Shown here: positions 43,944 to 56,653 of the stretch, in pieces
Layout of the letters: each line of letters begins with the position of its first letter
Position numbering within the stretch: the stretch's first letter is position 1
DNA from: Anniella stebbinsi
Lineage: Eukaryota > Chordata > Lepidosauria > Squamata > Anniellidae
Reading direction: 5' to 3'
DNA: 64,000 bases
Assembly: GCA_029215795.1 (NCBI GenBank)
Contig: JARDYH010000002.1
Span: 46,980,001-47,044,000, forward strand
Notes under the pieces: generated by a model
What the model was told of the DNA's origin: nothing
Seen by the model: only the letters and a program-made list of their open reading frames with translations
Database searches by the model: none
Translations under genes and position numbers: made by a program

Positions 43944-44215
43944 AAGAACATAAGAACATAAGAAGAACCATGGTGGATCAGACCAAGGGTCCATCTAGTC
44001 CAGCACTCTGTTCACACAGTGGCTAACCAGCTGCCTGCTGGAAACCCACAAGTAGAACATGAGTGCAACAGCACTCTCCTGCTCATGTTTCCCAGCAACT
44101 GGCTTACTGCCTCTGATACTGAAGGTGGCTGTAGTCCAGGAAGACACAAGTAGGACATGAGTGCAACAGCACCTTCCCACCCATGTTCCCCAGCAACTGG
44201 TGTACATAGGCATAC
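43944..44215 (-). mobile_element. CR1-like LINE 3' end, reverse orientation
   Basis: It starts with the inverted tail 'aagaacataagaacataagaag' and 'tggatcagaccaagggtcc', then 'cagcactctgttcacacagtggc'. It is the complement of the 3' region at 35850-35980. A segment around 44050-44100 is partly repeated at 44140-44205, so an internal duplication is likely. Confidence 0.75.
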
Positions 44216-45310
44216 TACCACTGCTACTGATAAATTTGGAAGTGCAGTTGTTCATCATGATAGTCTCCCTAGCCATGCATCCAAGGAGAGTCTAGAAATT
44301 CAAGCAGATGTATTGATCCATATCAACAAAACCCATTTTAGCAGTTTTCATCTCCACTAGGAGCAGGTCTTTTGTAAAGCGAATGAATCTTAATTGCCCA
44401 TTCAAGACCAAGCCACCCAAAAATACTTTGCATTACAACCAGAAACAATATATTATTGCTGGGAAAATCCATTTTCTTCCCAGCTACTCTGAGGATTGCA
44501 TCTAAACTCAGAAGAAACAGGGAAGTCTGAGTGGGGTGTCAGATGATGTCAGTGTCCTTGCTTATAAAGAAATGCCAGTGCTGTGTTCCTGTGAACCCTG
44601 GCTTCACTACACCACTGTTCGTATTACACATTGTGAGTTTTAGGCTACAAATCTACATTCACTTTCCTGGGAGAAAGCCTCAGTAAATTCATTTGAACTT
44701 ATTTCTGAGTAGACAAATATATCATTGTGCTACTAAAGTAGTATGAGATGGTTTAGATCATATAAATTTCATATTTCAGAGGCTGAGTTCCCATAGTGCA
44801 ATATCTAAACCCTTGGCTGAACTCTGCTTTATCTGGAAGGTTTGACCAAGTCTCTATAAAACATTCAAATACTTATCATTTTAATACACTGCTATAGTTC
44901 TTTATCACTGTAATCCTCCATCAAAGTGGCAGGATTACCTACATATCTTATCAAATAGTTATCAAAGACTCGGGCTTCCTGAAACAGGGGGTGGGGGGGA
45001 AATGCTGTTCTAAGAAAAATATTTTACATTTTATTTCCATTTTTGTGCTTTGAGTATATAGTTTCTGGGACCTAAGTTTCTGGGACCTTCAAATGTTTAG
45101 TGAGCAGGATTAAGAGAAGATGTTAGAAAATCTCATAGAATTAGTTTCTAAAAACTAAAATATAGTAAAATGATAAGAGGCACAGATTAAAGCAATAAAG
45201 ACATCTTTTGGGATATCTCTCTCACCTGTTCCACTGTCATCCTTTCATGGACACTGTGCCTGTTTTACAATAAAAGATGAATATTCCTCGATGATGGAAA
45301 GTAGCAAAAC
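44216..45310. other. Unassigned DNA
   Basis: No gene or recognised repeat. Confidence 0.4.
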
Positions 45311-45313
45311 AAG

Positions 45314-45811
45314 GGCCATGTCTACACCATCCATTTATCCCACGGTCAACCAGGGATGACCACTCACTTTCCCTGGAATAAAATGGACTACTTTTATCCC
45401 GTTTTTTCCCCACGATCCCGGGTTAACCTCAAGGACCACAGGCGGTGTGACCGGTGCTCCCAGGTCCTCCCTCCTCCCTGTAAGTAGCAGGGCTCTTTAA
45501 ACAGGCATGGAGCTGCACAGGGTGTCTCCATGCCCATCGGGTGGGGTGGGGTAAGCAATTTCGCCATCCCCAGGATGGCTGCCGGCACTTTTGTTTGAAG
45601 GGTTCTTTTTTAACTTACTTTTTCAGAGGACCAGGGCTGCGCAATTGCATGACCAGCTCCTCCTTCAAAAGATCCCAGTGTGCCATGCCAGACATCCCTC
45701 TTTCCTTCTGGGACATCACACTGGTGTTTGGATGCTGGGGAATGATCCTGGAAGCCTGAAAACACGAGATCCTCCCTCCATCCTGGAAAACCAGTAGGTG
45801 AAGATGAACCC
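45314..45811. mobile_element. Harbinger-like MITE, TCTACACC family, duplication AAG
   Basis: Ends GGCCATGTCTACACC and GGTGAAGATGAACCC, flanked by AAG at 45311-45313 and 45812-45814. The interior matches the 56168 copy closely: 'taagtagc.gggctct', 'catggagctg', 'tgcccat.gggtggggt' and the 'gatgctgggg' block. Non-autonomous. Confidence 0.82.
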
Positions 45812-45814
45812 AAG

Positions 45815-47144
45815 AACTTTTACTGGAGTACTTAATTCTTGAAATAGTTAACAATTCCAATAGCTCCTTTCAGGTGTTCACCCATAGAACTAACAGTTGT
45901 GTGGAATGAGAGTGTGGGGTTCCCAGCACCCCAACTGCAGCCTCACATTCTTCCTCCACATGATTGTTAATCATGTGAGTGAATGCCTGAAAAGGGCTAA
46001 TGCCTTGATCTTCAGGGTGCATCTGCTGCTTAGTTAGAACATATGAACTGAGAGCAGATTGAGAAGTAAGATACTAATTAGAACTACTGTTGAAGATTAT
46101 AGCCCTAAATCAAAGGTGATTGAACATATAGATGTGGGAGCAGGAGCAGGATTTCAATCATTGGCCCCACCTTAACATCCATGTGTTCAGTAGACTGTGA
46201 AAACAGACTCTATGCATGTATCAACTGTACATAAAATTGAGGACCCTGCTCTATTGGGAACCCCACTGCCCTTCTGTATGTGCAAGAACTTGCCCTGGAT
46301 TTATTGCCCAAGGAGGGCTGTTATTGCATTTATTTATTTGTTCTGCAGGACAACTGTGTTTACAAACCAGTCTGATGTTCTAGTCCTTCTTTCAGACAAG
46401 TGCTCTAGAGACTTCAATTTCTAGGATTTAGTAATGTAATATAGAAGCATCCTGGTCCAGTGTTGTTGTTGATGAGCTTGCAAAAATATTGGGATATAAA
46501 TGGAGCATTCCCTAACTCTGAAGAGGAGAGGGTGGCCTTTGTTTATGCAGAGTTTTATGTGTACACTGGAGACACCACAGCGGTGTAGACTGTGACCATG
46601 ATAGATTCCTACACAAACAGATTCTACCACACAACAGTGATCGACATGGGCAAAATAGTCTTCATCTGCCTTTTCAGAAATATTATGTGGATGCCTTTAC
46701 AATTATTCACAATTCATAGACACCATAGTTGAGGATTTGCCTGATTTCATAATTAACAGATAAAAAAGAATAAATTATTTTAACAGGAAATCAGCTATGG
46801 TCTGTTTCCTTTCACTTGCCAGTATAGAAAATAGAAAGATTATGTGGGATATCAGACTATATTGTAAGGATCTAACATACAACCAGTAAGAGCACCAGTT
46901 CCTCCTCATATGTGCACCTCTAATTCATTTCAATACCAGAGGCAAATCTTTATGTTTGCACAGTGATGACACTTCCATTTGAATGGATGGGGAAGTTCTT
47001 TGAGTTATGTATATGTGTATATACCTCTGCAGCTAGAAGAGATTGCTAGACTGGGGTGCAAATCCTAGCACATTGTGTAAACGCATGTGCCACAGCAGCT
47101 TTATAGAAGCTATGCAGGTCTGGAAGACTACCAAGGAATCCAAC
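45815..47144. other. Unassigned DNA
   Basis: No gene or recognised repeat. Confidence 0.4.
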
Positions 47145-47210
47145 GTAGGTTGCCTTAAGTTTCATCTTGGAAGGAAGGTGGGATATAAATGTAATAAAAT
47201 GAATAGCATT
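47145..47210 (+). mobile_element. SINE 3' tail fragment
   Basis: 'gccttaagtttcatcttgg' followed by 'aaggtgggatataaatgtaataaa' is the 3' end shared by Sauria SINEs and Bov-B LINEs. Confidence 0.45.
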
Positions 47211-47299
47211 GCCATTACTTTCAATTATCTATCTCAAATTGATCTTAATATAATTCTCACACCAACACATCAGAACATTTGTAAATTGTTTCCCTTTAA

Positions 47300-47765
47300 T
47301 CAGTTATCTTTGAATATAAGGTGAGACATGATAGAAGTGTATAAAATTATGCATGATGTGGAGAATGTGGACAGGGAGACATTTTTCTTACTCTTTCAAA
47401 ATACTAGAACTTGGGGTTATCCCATGAAGGTGATTGGTGGGAGATTCAGGACAGATAAAAGAAAGCCCTTCTTCACACAGTACATAGTTAACCTGGGGAA
47501 TTTGCTGTCACAAGATGTAGTGATGGCCACCAATTTGGATGGCTTGAAAAGGGGGTTTGAGATATTCCTGGAGGAGAAGGCTACTAGTCCTGGTGGCTAA
47601 GTGCTACCTCTTGTATCAGGGAAAAGAATACTACATACACCAGTTGCTGGGGAAAATGGGCGGGAGGGTGCTATTGCACTCATGTTCTGCTTGTGGGTTT
47701 CCCATCAACAGCTGGTTGGCCCTTGGTCTGATCCAGCATGGCTCTTCTTATGTTCTTATGCCCTC
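47300..47765 (+). mobile_element. CR1-like LINE 3' end
   Basis: Translation from 47328 gives MIEVYKIMHDVENVDRETFF...NTRTWGYPMK and KPFFTQYIVN, the reverse-transcriptase C-terminus of the same CR1 lineage as 35525-36013. The tail 'cttatgttcttatg' ends near 47761. Confidence 0.8.
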
Positions 47766-48796
47766 ATCAGGAATATGCATTTTCTGACTATAATGTCATA
47801 GAAAAGCTTTGCCTAGAGAATGAAAAGGAAAATAATATAAAGAGCAGGCTCTTGAAACTAGCAGATCCTAGACATACAGCACCTAAGGAAGACAGCAGCT
47901 GCCATAAGCCATCACCAGGTAGGTTGATCTTCAACAGGGACAAGTGGTCAAAACAAATCCATAACCATCTCTGCATATAGTGTTTTGAAGTAGTAGTGAC
48001 TGATATGTTGTTTTAATGTGAAGTATGCTAAACTGTGATGTGAATGCAAGATTTTAAACTCCACCTTTTGAGAGATATGTCAAGAGTTTTGAATAGCTAC
48101 TTTCTTTATACCTCTCCGGATCTGAGACTAGTGCTGAGGGCAGAATACACTTTATAACAAAAGTGGGCAGAAGATAGATTTGGACCTATTGGTAGATCTC
48201 TGGGTGATTTGCAGTAGCTCAGCAAGGTTTTCTGACACCCAATTTTTTAAACAATATCTACACAGTTGGAAGTACTCCCCTCCCACTCTAAATTATACTA
48301 CTGAAATGATGAGCGCTTGGGGCAACCAGGAGTGGATTTTTGTGTGGAAGGATTGTGAGCTCCATTCAATTCTGATACTCAAAACAAATTCCTGGGCTCA
48401 GAAATCTTTAATTCTAAGTATATGTCTTTTGCACTAGGCTCCAGTTAGTGGACCACCAGGTTCTACTAAAAACAAAGTGGATGCTGAAAGCTTGAAGTCT
48501 GCCCACACCTGCTCTATATCAGTGATTTTAAAATGTTCAACCTCCAGGAAATATTTCCCATATTGAGCCAGCTTAGTTAAACCAGGGGTGAGCAACATGT
48601 GGCCTATGGGTGGCATATAGCCACCGCTATCCCTGGTATGCCCCCGTTCAATTTTTTAAAATTCCTCCTGCAAAAAATGGTGCCCATCCAAATGGCCCAA
48701 TGTAGTTTGTTGGTACATAGCTGCCAGAGAGCTCCAAAAGGGTTCAATTAAGCTTGGAAACAAGCCAAATGTAACCACTGTGATGCTCTGTAGCAC
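47766..48796. other. Unassigned DNA
   Basis: No gene or recognised repeat. Confidence 0.4.
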
Positions 48797-48799
48797 ATT

Positions 48800-48920
48800 G
48801 ACCAGATCTACACCAAGCAGGATATGACATTTTGAAAATGGTTTGAAAACTGTATATGGAGTGTGTCCTGGGCTGCAACAGTTGTTATAAACAATTTGAA
48901 ACAGTAGTGTAGATCCTGCC
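48800..48920. mobile_element. Harbinger-like MITE, 'TCTACACcaagcaggatat' subfamily
   Basis: Ends GACCAGATCTACACC and AGTGTAGATCCTGCC. Flanking triplets ATT and TTT differ at one base. It shares 'ctacaccaagcaggatat' with 53281-53504. Confidence 0.65.
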
Positions 48921-49475
48921 TTTGTAGCAGTTTGCTACTGAATTTTGGTGGCAAACTCGCGATTCTGGAACTTTGGGGAAGGTGTCCTGCAGACTATATG
49001 GTGCCCCATGATTGCAGCCAGCACTTGGGGTCTGGGGGCTGAAAATGGTTCCTGGTCCTCTGAATGTTGCCCACTTCTGCATTAAACCATTATTTAGCAT
49101 TATGAGAATGAGCCACAACAAGTCTAGGGCTCTTGTGCCCGCCGCTCTTCTAGCACAGCTGTGAGATCTGAAGCTTCAACTTCAATTTTAGATTACCTGC
49201 AGTTTAGCATGTCATCTGAATCATAAACTGTGCTTATTTTTAAGTATGGTTGGTAGAAAAAACAGCTGTGTAAATCATAGTTTGAAGTTGATTGTTTCCA
49301 ATAACCATAGTTAAGATTAACTATAGTTTGTTCAGGTTCAGAAGACACAGAAAATGTCAGTTAATCTAAAACAGAAGCAAACTTTTCCAAACTCTTCTTC
49401 ATGGATGCACTGGAGGAGGAGGAGCCAAAGGTACACTGTAGGTTCTCCTTGTAATGCTAAATCATGGTTTAATAC
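48921..49475. other. Unassigned DNA
   Basis: No gene or recognised repeat. Confidence 0.4.
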
Positions 49476-49585
49476 AGCTTTCCCCAACCCTGGTCCCTCC
49501 AGATGTTTTGGAGTACAATTCCAATCAGTTCCACCCATGATGGGCAAAGTTGGGGATGAAGGGAGATAGAGTCCAAAACATCTGG
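49476..49585. repeat. Palindromic 'ctccagatgttttgga' repeat
   Basis: CTCCAGATGTTTTGGAGTAC at about 49497-49516 pairs with GTCCAAAACATCTGGAG at about 49571-49587, across a 50-bp partly paired centre. It is a foldback repeat of the same family as 32293-32470. Confidence 0.7.
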
Positions 49586-50319
49586 AGAGTTAGTTTGTGT
49601 TTCATGTGAACTGCCCATTGATGTGTCTACTGAGGAACTCAACAAATACACTTTCCTGGAAACGCTGGGCCATATTTTAGGGGATATCATACTTAGATCA
49701 GCCATACCACTGGCCAGGTCTGCTGGGCTATAAATTTGCCCATCTTGAAGTAAGAGAATGCCCCCAAACACATCCAAAACACCCCTGCAGCTGCAGAAAA
49801 GGATCAGCAGTATGTAGGTAAGCTATCCTCAAAGGGTCAAACTAGATTCTCTAAGCTTCCCCTAACTGAGGAACCTCTGTCAAACCTCTACACCAGGGCT
49901 TTCTAGAATGCAGCTTGAAAGCTTTATGCGAAATTTTACAGATATCTCAGTTTAGCTGTAGCTTCCTCCAACAATATTCAAAGACTTCAATGACAACAAT
50001 ATGCAAAGGGTTAATTTTTGGGGGATTCATGTTGAAAAGGCAAGCTGTTTCTTGAGCACATTTCCTTCTGGTTTTGAAAAGACCATCCCCTTCACTCCTG
50101 CAATGACAGGGACTGCTAGAATACTGCCACCGACATGCATGTGATTACTTAACAGGAATCATTTCAGCTCACAAATGAGGAACAACAGATTTTGAAAGCT
50201 TGCAGTATAGCAATTGAGCAATATTGTCTAGCCCTTACTTTACAATGCCAAGGTATGTAAGACATCAATAGAAGACCATGTCTTACATACCTTCATTTAA
50301 CAACATAAATCCTAAAACC
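49586..50319. other. Unassigned DNA
   Basis: A small inverted pair, GGTATGTAAGACAT (50252-50265) and ATGTCTTACATACC (50278-50291), is the only structure seen. No gene. Confidence 0.45.
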
Positions 50320-50524
50320 TAGGATGACCAGATAAAATCCAGGTCAGGGCTCCTGTAACTTTAACAGTTGTAGAGAAATGGGAATTTCAGGCAGGGTCAT
50401 TTGTATGCAATTAGTTCCTGGTGAAATTCCCTCTTCATCACACCAGTTAAAGGTACAGGGGCCCTGCCTTCTTTTGTATATGGTCACTGTAGTATAGTGC
50501 CTGCACCTTTAACTGTTGTGATGT
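50320..50524. mobile_element. Palindromic hAT MITE (TAGGGTGACCA family), truncated copy G
   Basis: The left end TAGGATGACCAGATAAAATC and the whole left arm are present. The copy stops at 'actgttgtgatg' in the right arm, about 115 bp short, and then runs into unrelated sequence. Confidence 0.85.
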
Positions 50525-51799
50525 GTTCTTGTAAATCCGGTTGTGACATATGTTGAATGAATCTCCTCCATATAGCGTAAAAGGATAACGGTTCTGTTTT
50601 TCCTTGAATTAGAAGCAAGTCATGAGTTATTTTTTTTTCTGATGTTGCCACAGACCATATATTTCGATACCTCTAGATTACTTGCTATAGGCAGAACCTG
50701 ACATAACTGGACATTTTGCTATTTAGTCGATAAATATCTAATGAATAGCAACACGCCTCAGAAGAAGGCCACAATCCTATGCTTGTTTAGATAGAAAAAA
50801 AAGTCTTTTATCTCCCAGCATTCTCCAGCTAGACATGCTACCTAGGAAAAGCTAGGAGTTGTAATACATTTTTCTGTTAAAGAAGGCATAGGATTGGGCC
50901 CTTACCATCATAAAAACAAAACATTCTAAACTAGACTGCTATTTACAGAATTCTAAAATTTGGAAAGTGTATGTTTTAATGGCTCATATCCTCAGTGTGG
51001 CCCATCATTTTTAAAAAGTAAGGTCAGTTATATAAATTTTGTCAACCCAAATAGTGTGCAATTTCCTCTGTACTACACTGCTTAAGGATTTCATCCATGC
51101 TCATGACATTTTGAAGTCAGCAGCTGAGCTTTGATACAAAAGCCAATGTAACACGTTCCCTCCTCCCATTCCCTCCATATGTGAAAGAGGAGATTAGAAG
51201 CCTCTGAAGAACTTTGAAACTAAGAACTGGTGCCTGAGTTTTGCTTCTTTTTGTTTTCCCTCTTCCTCCCAATTCCTTTTCCTTTTGTATCCTGTCATTT
51301 GAATTGTATGCCCGAGGGCACAGGCTCTCTTATTATTAATCTTCATATGCCTTTCTGGGTACCATTTTTATTTGGAGAGTGCAATAAAAATGCTGTAAAC
51401 AAACAAATAATAAGTGAGCTGGCTTGCATCAAACCATAGTTTGCAAATTGCATGGGACAAAATAGGAAGCTGGTTTGTCACAAACCAACATCAAGAAGGG
51501 GGAAGGCTGAAGCTTATGCCTGCTCATTCTTATAAACTCTGCTTTACCATTATACCTCAATGCTGTGAATTCAGAGCATTGATTCAGAGGTATGGATTCA
51601 TAGTCTCTTCCAGAATTCCCACGGAACACTCCCAATCTCTCGCTTTTGCCTCTACTGATCTTGGAGTTCTGGAGACATAAGGGCTACAGAGGTTTCCATA
51701 AGGGCTGAAAAATGTCATCTGAGATCAGTTCTTCTGCTTTTTTTTGCCCACAAATGGCAAGATCTCAAATGCCTATGGCCCCAGGGACAATAGGATTGC
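50525..51799. other. Unassigned DNA
   Basis: No gene or recognised repeat. 50810-50870 has a weak match to the 'ggagttgtaat' foldback repeat. Confidence 0.4.
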
Positions 51800-52012
51800 A
51801 GTCTTGGAAATGTGTAGTTTTGAGTACCTAGATTCAAATATATGTATTTAAAATATGTATTCATGTGTATTTGAACATGAATATAAATTTGAATATGAAT
51901 CTGTGTTTGTGTTTAAACACAGATCAAAGCAGAAACAGGCCAGAATGAACTTATGCTGAACAGATGCAAAACTGAGACAGATCAGAAATACACTGATTTC
52001 TCCATCCCAAGT
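51800..52012. mobile_element. AT-rich hAT-like element fragment (TAGGGATGG family)
   Basis: The ATATGTATTTAAAATATGT-rich interior and the CTCCATCCCAAG right side follow the family, but the left end is missing. Confidence 0.35.
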
Positions 52013-52444
52013 TTATGGCAGAGGAGGGATTTGATGCCAGCTCCCCTCAATCTACATCTAGCACTATATTGATTGGATCACCATTGGCTCTTACACATTT
52101 ATTATTCATCATTTCATTTCCTGTATTTAAGGAAGCCAATGCCCAATTCAGCTGTCAGTATGAGGAACTGAATAGCAGCTAAGGAGTGGTGAAATTCAGA
52201 GCCAGACACCCCACTGATTCAAGATGCATCATCTGCTATATATTCTGAAAGACACTTTGTCCAGAGAAAGCCTCCAGAGCCAAGTCTTCCAAAATATGAA
52301 TAGACTGAAAGGAAACACATCCAGGCATATGGCAATGAGAAACCAAGTCTTTGAGAAAGATTTGTAGAGGTTTAGTAGGCTTGTCAGATGCTGACTATGA
52401 GCAATATAGCCCCATCGTATAACAGATGTTTCAAATTCATACAC

Positions 52445-52848
52445 TAGGGATGAGGGGATTCATTTGGTTTATATTTTAATGCTAATCTACCTAATTTCAC
52501 ACTTTTGAATCAATACACAAACCAAAACACTGTTCTCCTTTCAAATTTGGACTTCCCCAAATTTTGGAATGGAGTTCTCCAATACAAAAATGTTTACATA
52601 AATGCATATATTGGTGAAAATAATATTAAAAATACACTGTATTAGCAAATTTGCTTGGAAAAATGGATATATTAGGCAAAATTGTGTGCAACATTGCATG
52701 TTTTGGGAGAAATGCGCACAAAGACCTTTGTGAACGTTCATGGGAACTTCTTTTTGGGAAAATTCTTAAAGTTTGGGATGAACCAGACTTCAGGTTGGAA
52801 AAATTAGGAACTGAAAGCAGCCATAAATGAGAGTTTTGTCCATCTTTA
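52445..52848. mobile_element. AT-rich hAT-like element (TAGGGATGG family)
   Basis: Starts TAGGGATGAGGGGATTCATTT and ends GTCCATCTTTA. It shares 'tggagttctcca' and 'aaatgcgcacaaa'-type phrases with related copies. No target duplication visible. Confidence 0.5.
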
Positions 52849-53277
52849 ATACATATTCCCTTATTATCACATAATAGATGTGACTTATTTCAGAATATCC
52901 CAATATCAAACTGTTCATTCTCAGTCAGAGTGTGGCAGCCACAACTTAGGGAACTGCCGTTTTAAGGTGACCTGCTTTACCAGTGGTGGAGAACCTTTTT
53001 CTTCCATGGGCTGAATGCCAATCTGGGAAGGTCCTCAGAAGCTGCATTCCATCTGTGGGTGTGGGTGAAGACAAAGTGGGCAGGGTCAAAAGCAGAGTGG
53101 ATGGGCCCAAAATGTGATACTTGCTGATTTTAAGGCTACTCAGAAGAAAGCAGGACAAGGCTTCTATATTTCTACTCAGATGTAAATAGGACTGAATCAT
53201 TTAGTGGCACTTTCAAATAGCACCCCCAGTTATCAAGTCTCTGCATGTCTACTTACAAGTAAGCAGGTCTGAATCAC
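52849..53277. other. Unassigned DNA
   Basis: Contains the loose 'tactcag..gtaaatagga' phrase noted at 16270-16390. No gene. Confidence 0.35.
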
Positions 53278-53280
53278 TTA

Positions 53281-53504
53281 AGTCTCATCTACACCAAGCA
53301 GGATATTGCACTATGAAAGTGGTATAAAAGTGGTATATGAAAGGCAGGAGCCACACCAAGCAGGATATAGCAGTATAAAAGCAGTATATGGTATGTGTCA
53401 ATGAGCCCCAACAGTTGTCAGTGCTCTCCAATAACTCTATAAGGCGGTAGTGTGCTTTCATACCAATTTCATAGTGCAATATCCTGCTTAGTGTAGATGA
53501 GGCC
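53281..53504. mobile_element. Harbinger-like MITE, duplication TTA
   Basis: Ends AGTCTCATCTACACC and AGTGTAGATGAGGCC are inverse over 13 of 15. TTA flanks both sides (53278-53280 and 53505-53507). Arms continue as CAAGCAGGATATTGCACTATGA and its inverse, and the arm motif 'acaccaagcaggatat' is repeated internally at about 53353. Confidence 0.85.
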
Positions 53505-53507
53505 TTA

Positions 53508-55487
53508 GTTGCATCTTCTAATCACATCCCAAGGACCAAGCTTCTGCATCTCTGTTCAGAGGTAAGCCCAAGCAGCATATCTACTCACAAGTAAACAGGG
53601 CAAGTCTCAGAAATTAGCAGGACTGAATCACTTAGCAACTTGCTCTTGTGTATCTTAATTAAAGCATTGACTAAGTGCAGAGCCAGTATGAGGTGTCAGA
53701 ATTGTTGGGGAACTGCCAAGGCTCATCTGATTTTTCAGAACCTTCTCCTAGCCCTGATTCTGCTCCTTCTTGTCATTCTCCAAGCCAAGGTTAGGTTATG
53801 GAAGAGTTTCTTCCATTTGCCACGCACACGTCTGGACAATTGTGTGGGTTGGATCAGGAGGAAGAGGATAAACAAATAGGCAGTGCTGATGGTGCCAAGG
53901 AGGTGGGCCCACACAGAGAGATGGGCCAACTGAGAGAATCTTGCTGAAGCCCTCCCCCCCAACTTGGCACTGACAACTAAATAAGCAAACTCACCAGCAT
54001 AATTCAATGGTATCTTGACAAAACATACTGGGAAGATGCATTTGGGGAAATGTAATGTTGCCAATATTGTTCAGATGAGAATGCTCTGAAGATATAATAC
54101 AAATAAAGGGAACAGCTTTGTTTAACACCAGAAATAATCCATTGCACAGATTGTGAGGGTTAAATGAAGAAAGCAGAAGCCTCAAAATCATCACACATGG
54201 GTGAAATCGATTTGACAAGGTAGTTGGATTTGATCAGCATAAATGGGAGGGAATTAAGAATTCAGTACTTTTTTTGCACACTATGAAGCCCAGGGCAACA
54301 ATACTCAAAGCACCATCATTGCCTCTATTTTTAATGTCCAGTCATAGGTGCTGTGGCTTTTATAGCCAAAATGGCAGTACCCAGGCACAAGAGACCTATC
54401 AGGATCACAAATTTTGAGTACAAAATATATTTAGGAATTCGTTCCCCCCGCCCTCAAAGAGAATGTTCTCAGTAGCTGAGCTGAGTGACTGTTCTGAAGG
54501 ATGGAAAACTGGGTGGGAAGTGGAATGGAGTATCCTGAAGAAGGCTTAGCTGTCTGACTGGGACAGTGAGCAGGAGCACCCCACACTGCAACATTTTATT
54601 GCAGGTGCCACTCGTAGAAGCCTAATAAGCATTATTAGATGCATTCATTTGCTGATGAAAATGTCTGGACAATTTTAATATGCCAGCGACAAGTAAACTG
54701 ATGTCTAATGTTGTCAGGAGCCATTATCATAGGAAGTTTAATTACAGTCACAGCTCTAAGGTGACACAAGATAAGCAATCCCAGCAGTGATTATCCTCAT
54801 TACAAGGAATGGTTTCCACAGAAACGTGAAATACTTTACCATGTTACCCTTCACTGCAGAAATCCATATGTATGTAATATATAGTATTGCAATCATACCC
54901 CAGCATGCAGTTGTTGTGTCATGTCGTGGGGCAGGCCCAAGCTGAAACATCCACCACATACTTCTAGGCTTGAACTCATAGTTTATCCCCACCCTGCGAT
55001 AGCCATGTTTAAAGTCAGGATCAAACTCTTGTCTACTTGCCTTTTGTTTACTAAACAACAGATGTGAGGGGTTCTAATTTGAACTGGGATCATGGGAACA
55101 GAGGGGGGTAGCCCTTTGCTCCCAACATGGTCATGATTCCCCCTGTTCCACAACAAACACATGCAACCATCTCCATTCCCCCGTCCCCGGCAACAGAAAC
55201 ACACACACAAACACACTTCTGTTATTTGCCCTGGGAAGATCTTTGAGTAATTTGTACATAATTTGTGGAATATGTCCAAATTCTTAATATGGAATAGAAT
55301 GAGGAAAAGAAATTGAATGTACATTGTTGTCAATGTAGGCTTTAAATTCCCAGTAAAGGCCAATTTAAGAAGGGAAAAATTTAAGCATTGCTTGTGAAAA
55401 TAAGCCTAATGTGAGACCTAGCTCAGGTTAAGGGGCTGGCTTTACTAAACAAAGAGCAGTTTATGCAAAGGATGGCTGAAGCAAAAG
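53508..55487. other. Unassigned, mostly unique DNA
   Basis: No gene or transposon recognised. 54590-54790 has a low-repeat, AT-rich texture with several homeodomain-like TAAT words (see findings). Confidence 0.4.
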
Positions 55488-55488
55488 T

Positions 55489-55523
<35 letters not shown>
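55488..55523. repeat. (TG)n microsatellite
   Basis: About 17 TG units. Confidence 0.96.
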
Positions 55524-55524
<1 letters not shown>

Positions 55525-56164
55525 GGGGGGAAGAGTCACAAATATTTTTGTCAGCAGTGAAAGGTTCGTGATATTTTGGTGATTACTGAAAAAAAGGGGG
55601 GGACAAAGTGTTCATCCATTCAGGAAGTCATTTCCTCACTTTGACTAGGCTTTATTTGTCCAAGTAGCCATTCATTGACTGGTTTTGCCCATGTAACTAA
55701 TGGGATTATTTGGTAATGATGCCTCCTGCTAAAAAGGCAAACCAGAGAGAAAATGAAAAAGCAAAACAGAATGAGCATTTAGCTCGATAAAAGGAGAGTC
55801 TATACCCTTCAACAGTGGAAGAAAGAAAACAGCTTTATACACAGATACTACATTGTAGACTATAGAAATCCTAAGGCTAGCTATGGTCAAAATTCCCATG
55901 AACTAACTGTAACACTGCCCTCTTCCAGTAACTTGCAGATGAGGTTGCAATATTCCCAACATTAACCATGTAGACCAAGGATGAGGAACCTCCAGCCTAT
56001 GTGATGGATGTGGTCCCAGGGGGTTCCTCATCTGCCCCACAAATATCTTTTGCTATTCCAATCAGATATAAGAGGGCATGAGAAGGCAATTAACTTTTCA
56101 ATTCCCTGCAAAATACTAAGGTGAGGATTATCAAGGCAAGAAAACCGTTGTAAAAAACAGCTTC
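55524..56164. other. Unassigned DNA
   Basis: No gene or recognised repeat. Confidence 0.4.
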
Positions 56165-56167
56165 TAG

Positions 56168-56650
56168 GGCCATGTCTACACCATGCATATATCCCAAGGT
56201 CATCTCTAGGTCATCCCTGTGCATCCAAATGATGCACAGGGGATCCTGGGGTCAAGCAGAGACTTTCCCTGGGATAACTGGGACGGTGGATTTCTCCGTT
56301 TTTCCCGTGGTCCCAGGACAACCCCAAGGACCGTGGCCAGTGTGGCACACGATCATGGATCGTCCCTACTACCCTGTGAGTAGCGGGGCTCTGAAACGAG
56401 CATGGAGCTGTGTGGGGGCAATCTGTGCCCATTGGGGGTGGGGGAAAGCAGTTTCAAGGGTATTCTTTTAAAAACTTACTAGCAGTGGAACGCAATTGTG
56501 CTCCTGTCTCCGAATAAAATGGCACCCACAATGTCCCTCTTGGCTTCCGGGACATTGTGCTGGCTTTTGGATGCTGGGGGACAATCCTGGAAGTGGGAAA
56601 GCCCAGGATCCCCGCTCCCTTCCGGAAGGCTTATAGGTGTAGATGAGTCC
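56168..56650. mobile_element. Harbinger-like MITE, TCTACACC family, duplication TAG
   Basis: Ends GGCCATGTCTACACC and GGTGTAGATGAGTCC (inverse GGACTCATCTACACC), with TAG at 56165-56167 and 56651-56653. It is the best-preserved 480-bp copy and the reference for the fragments at 2459, 10957, 12042 and 45314. It sits immediately before an L2 3' end. Confidence 0.85.
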
Positions 56651-56653
56651 TAG

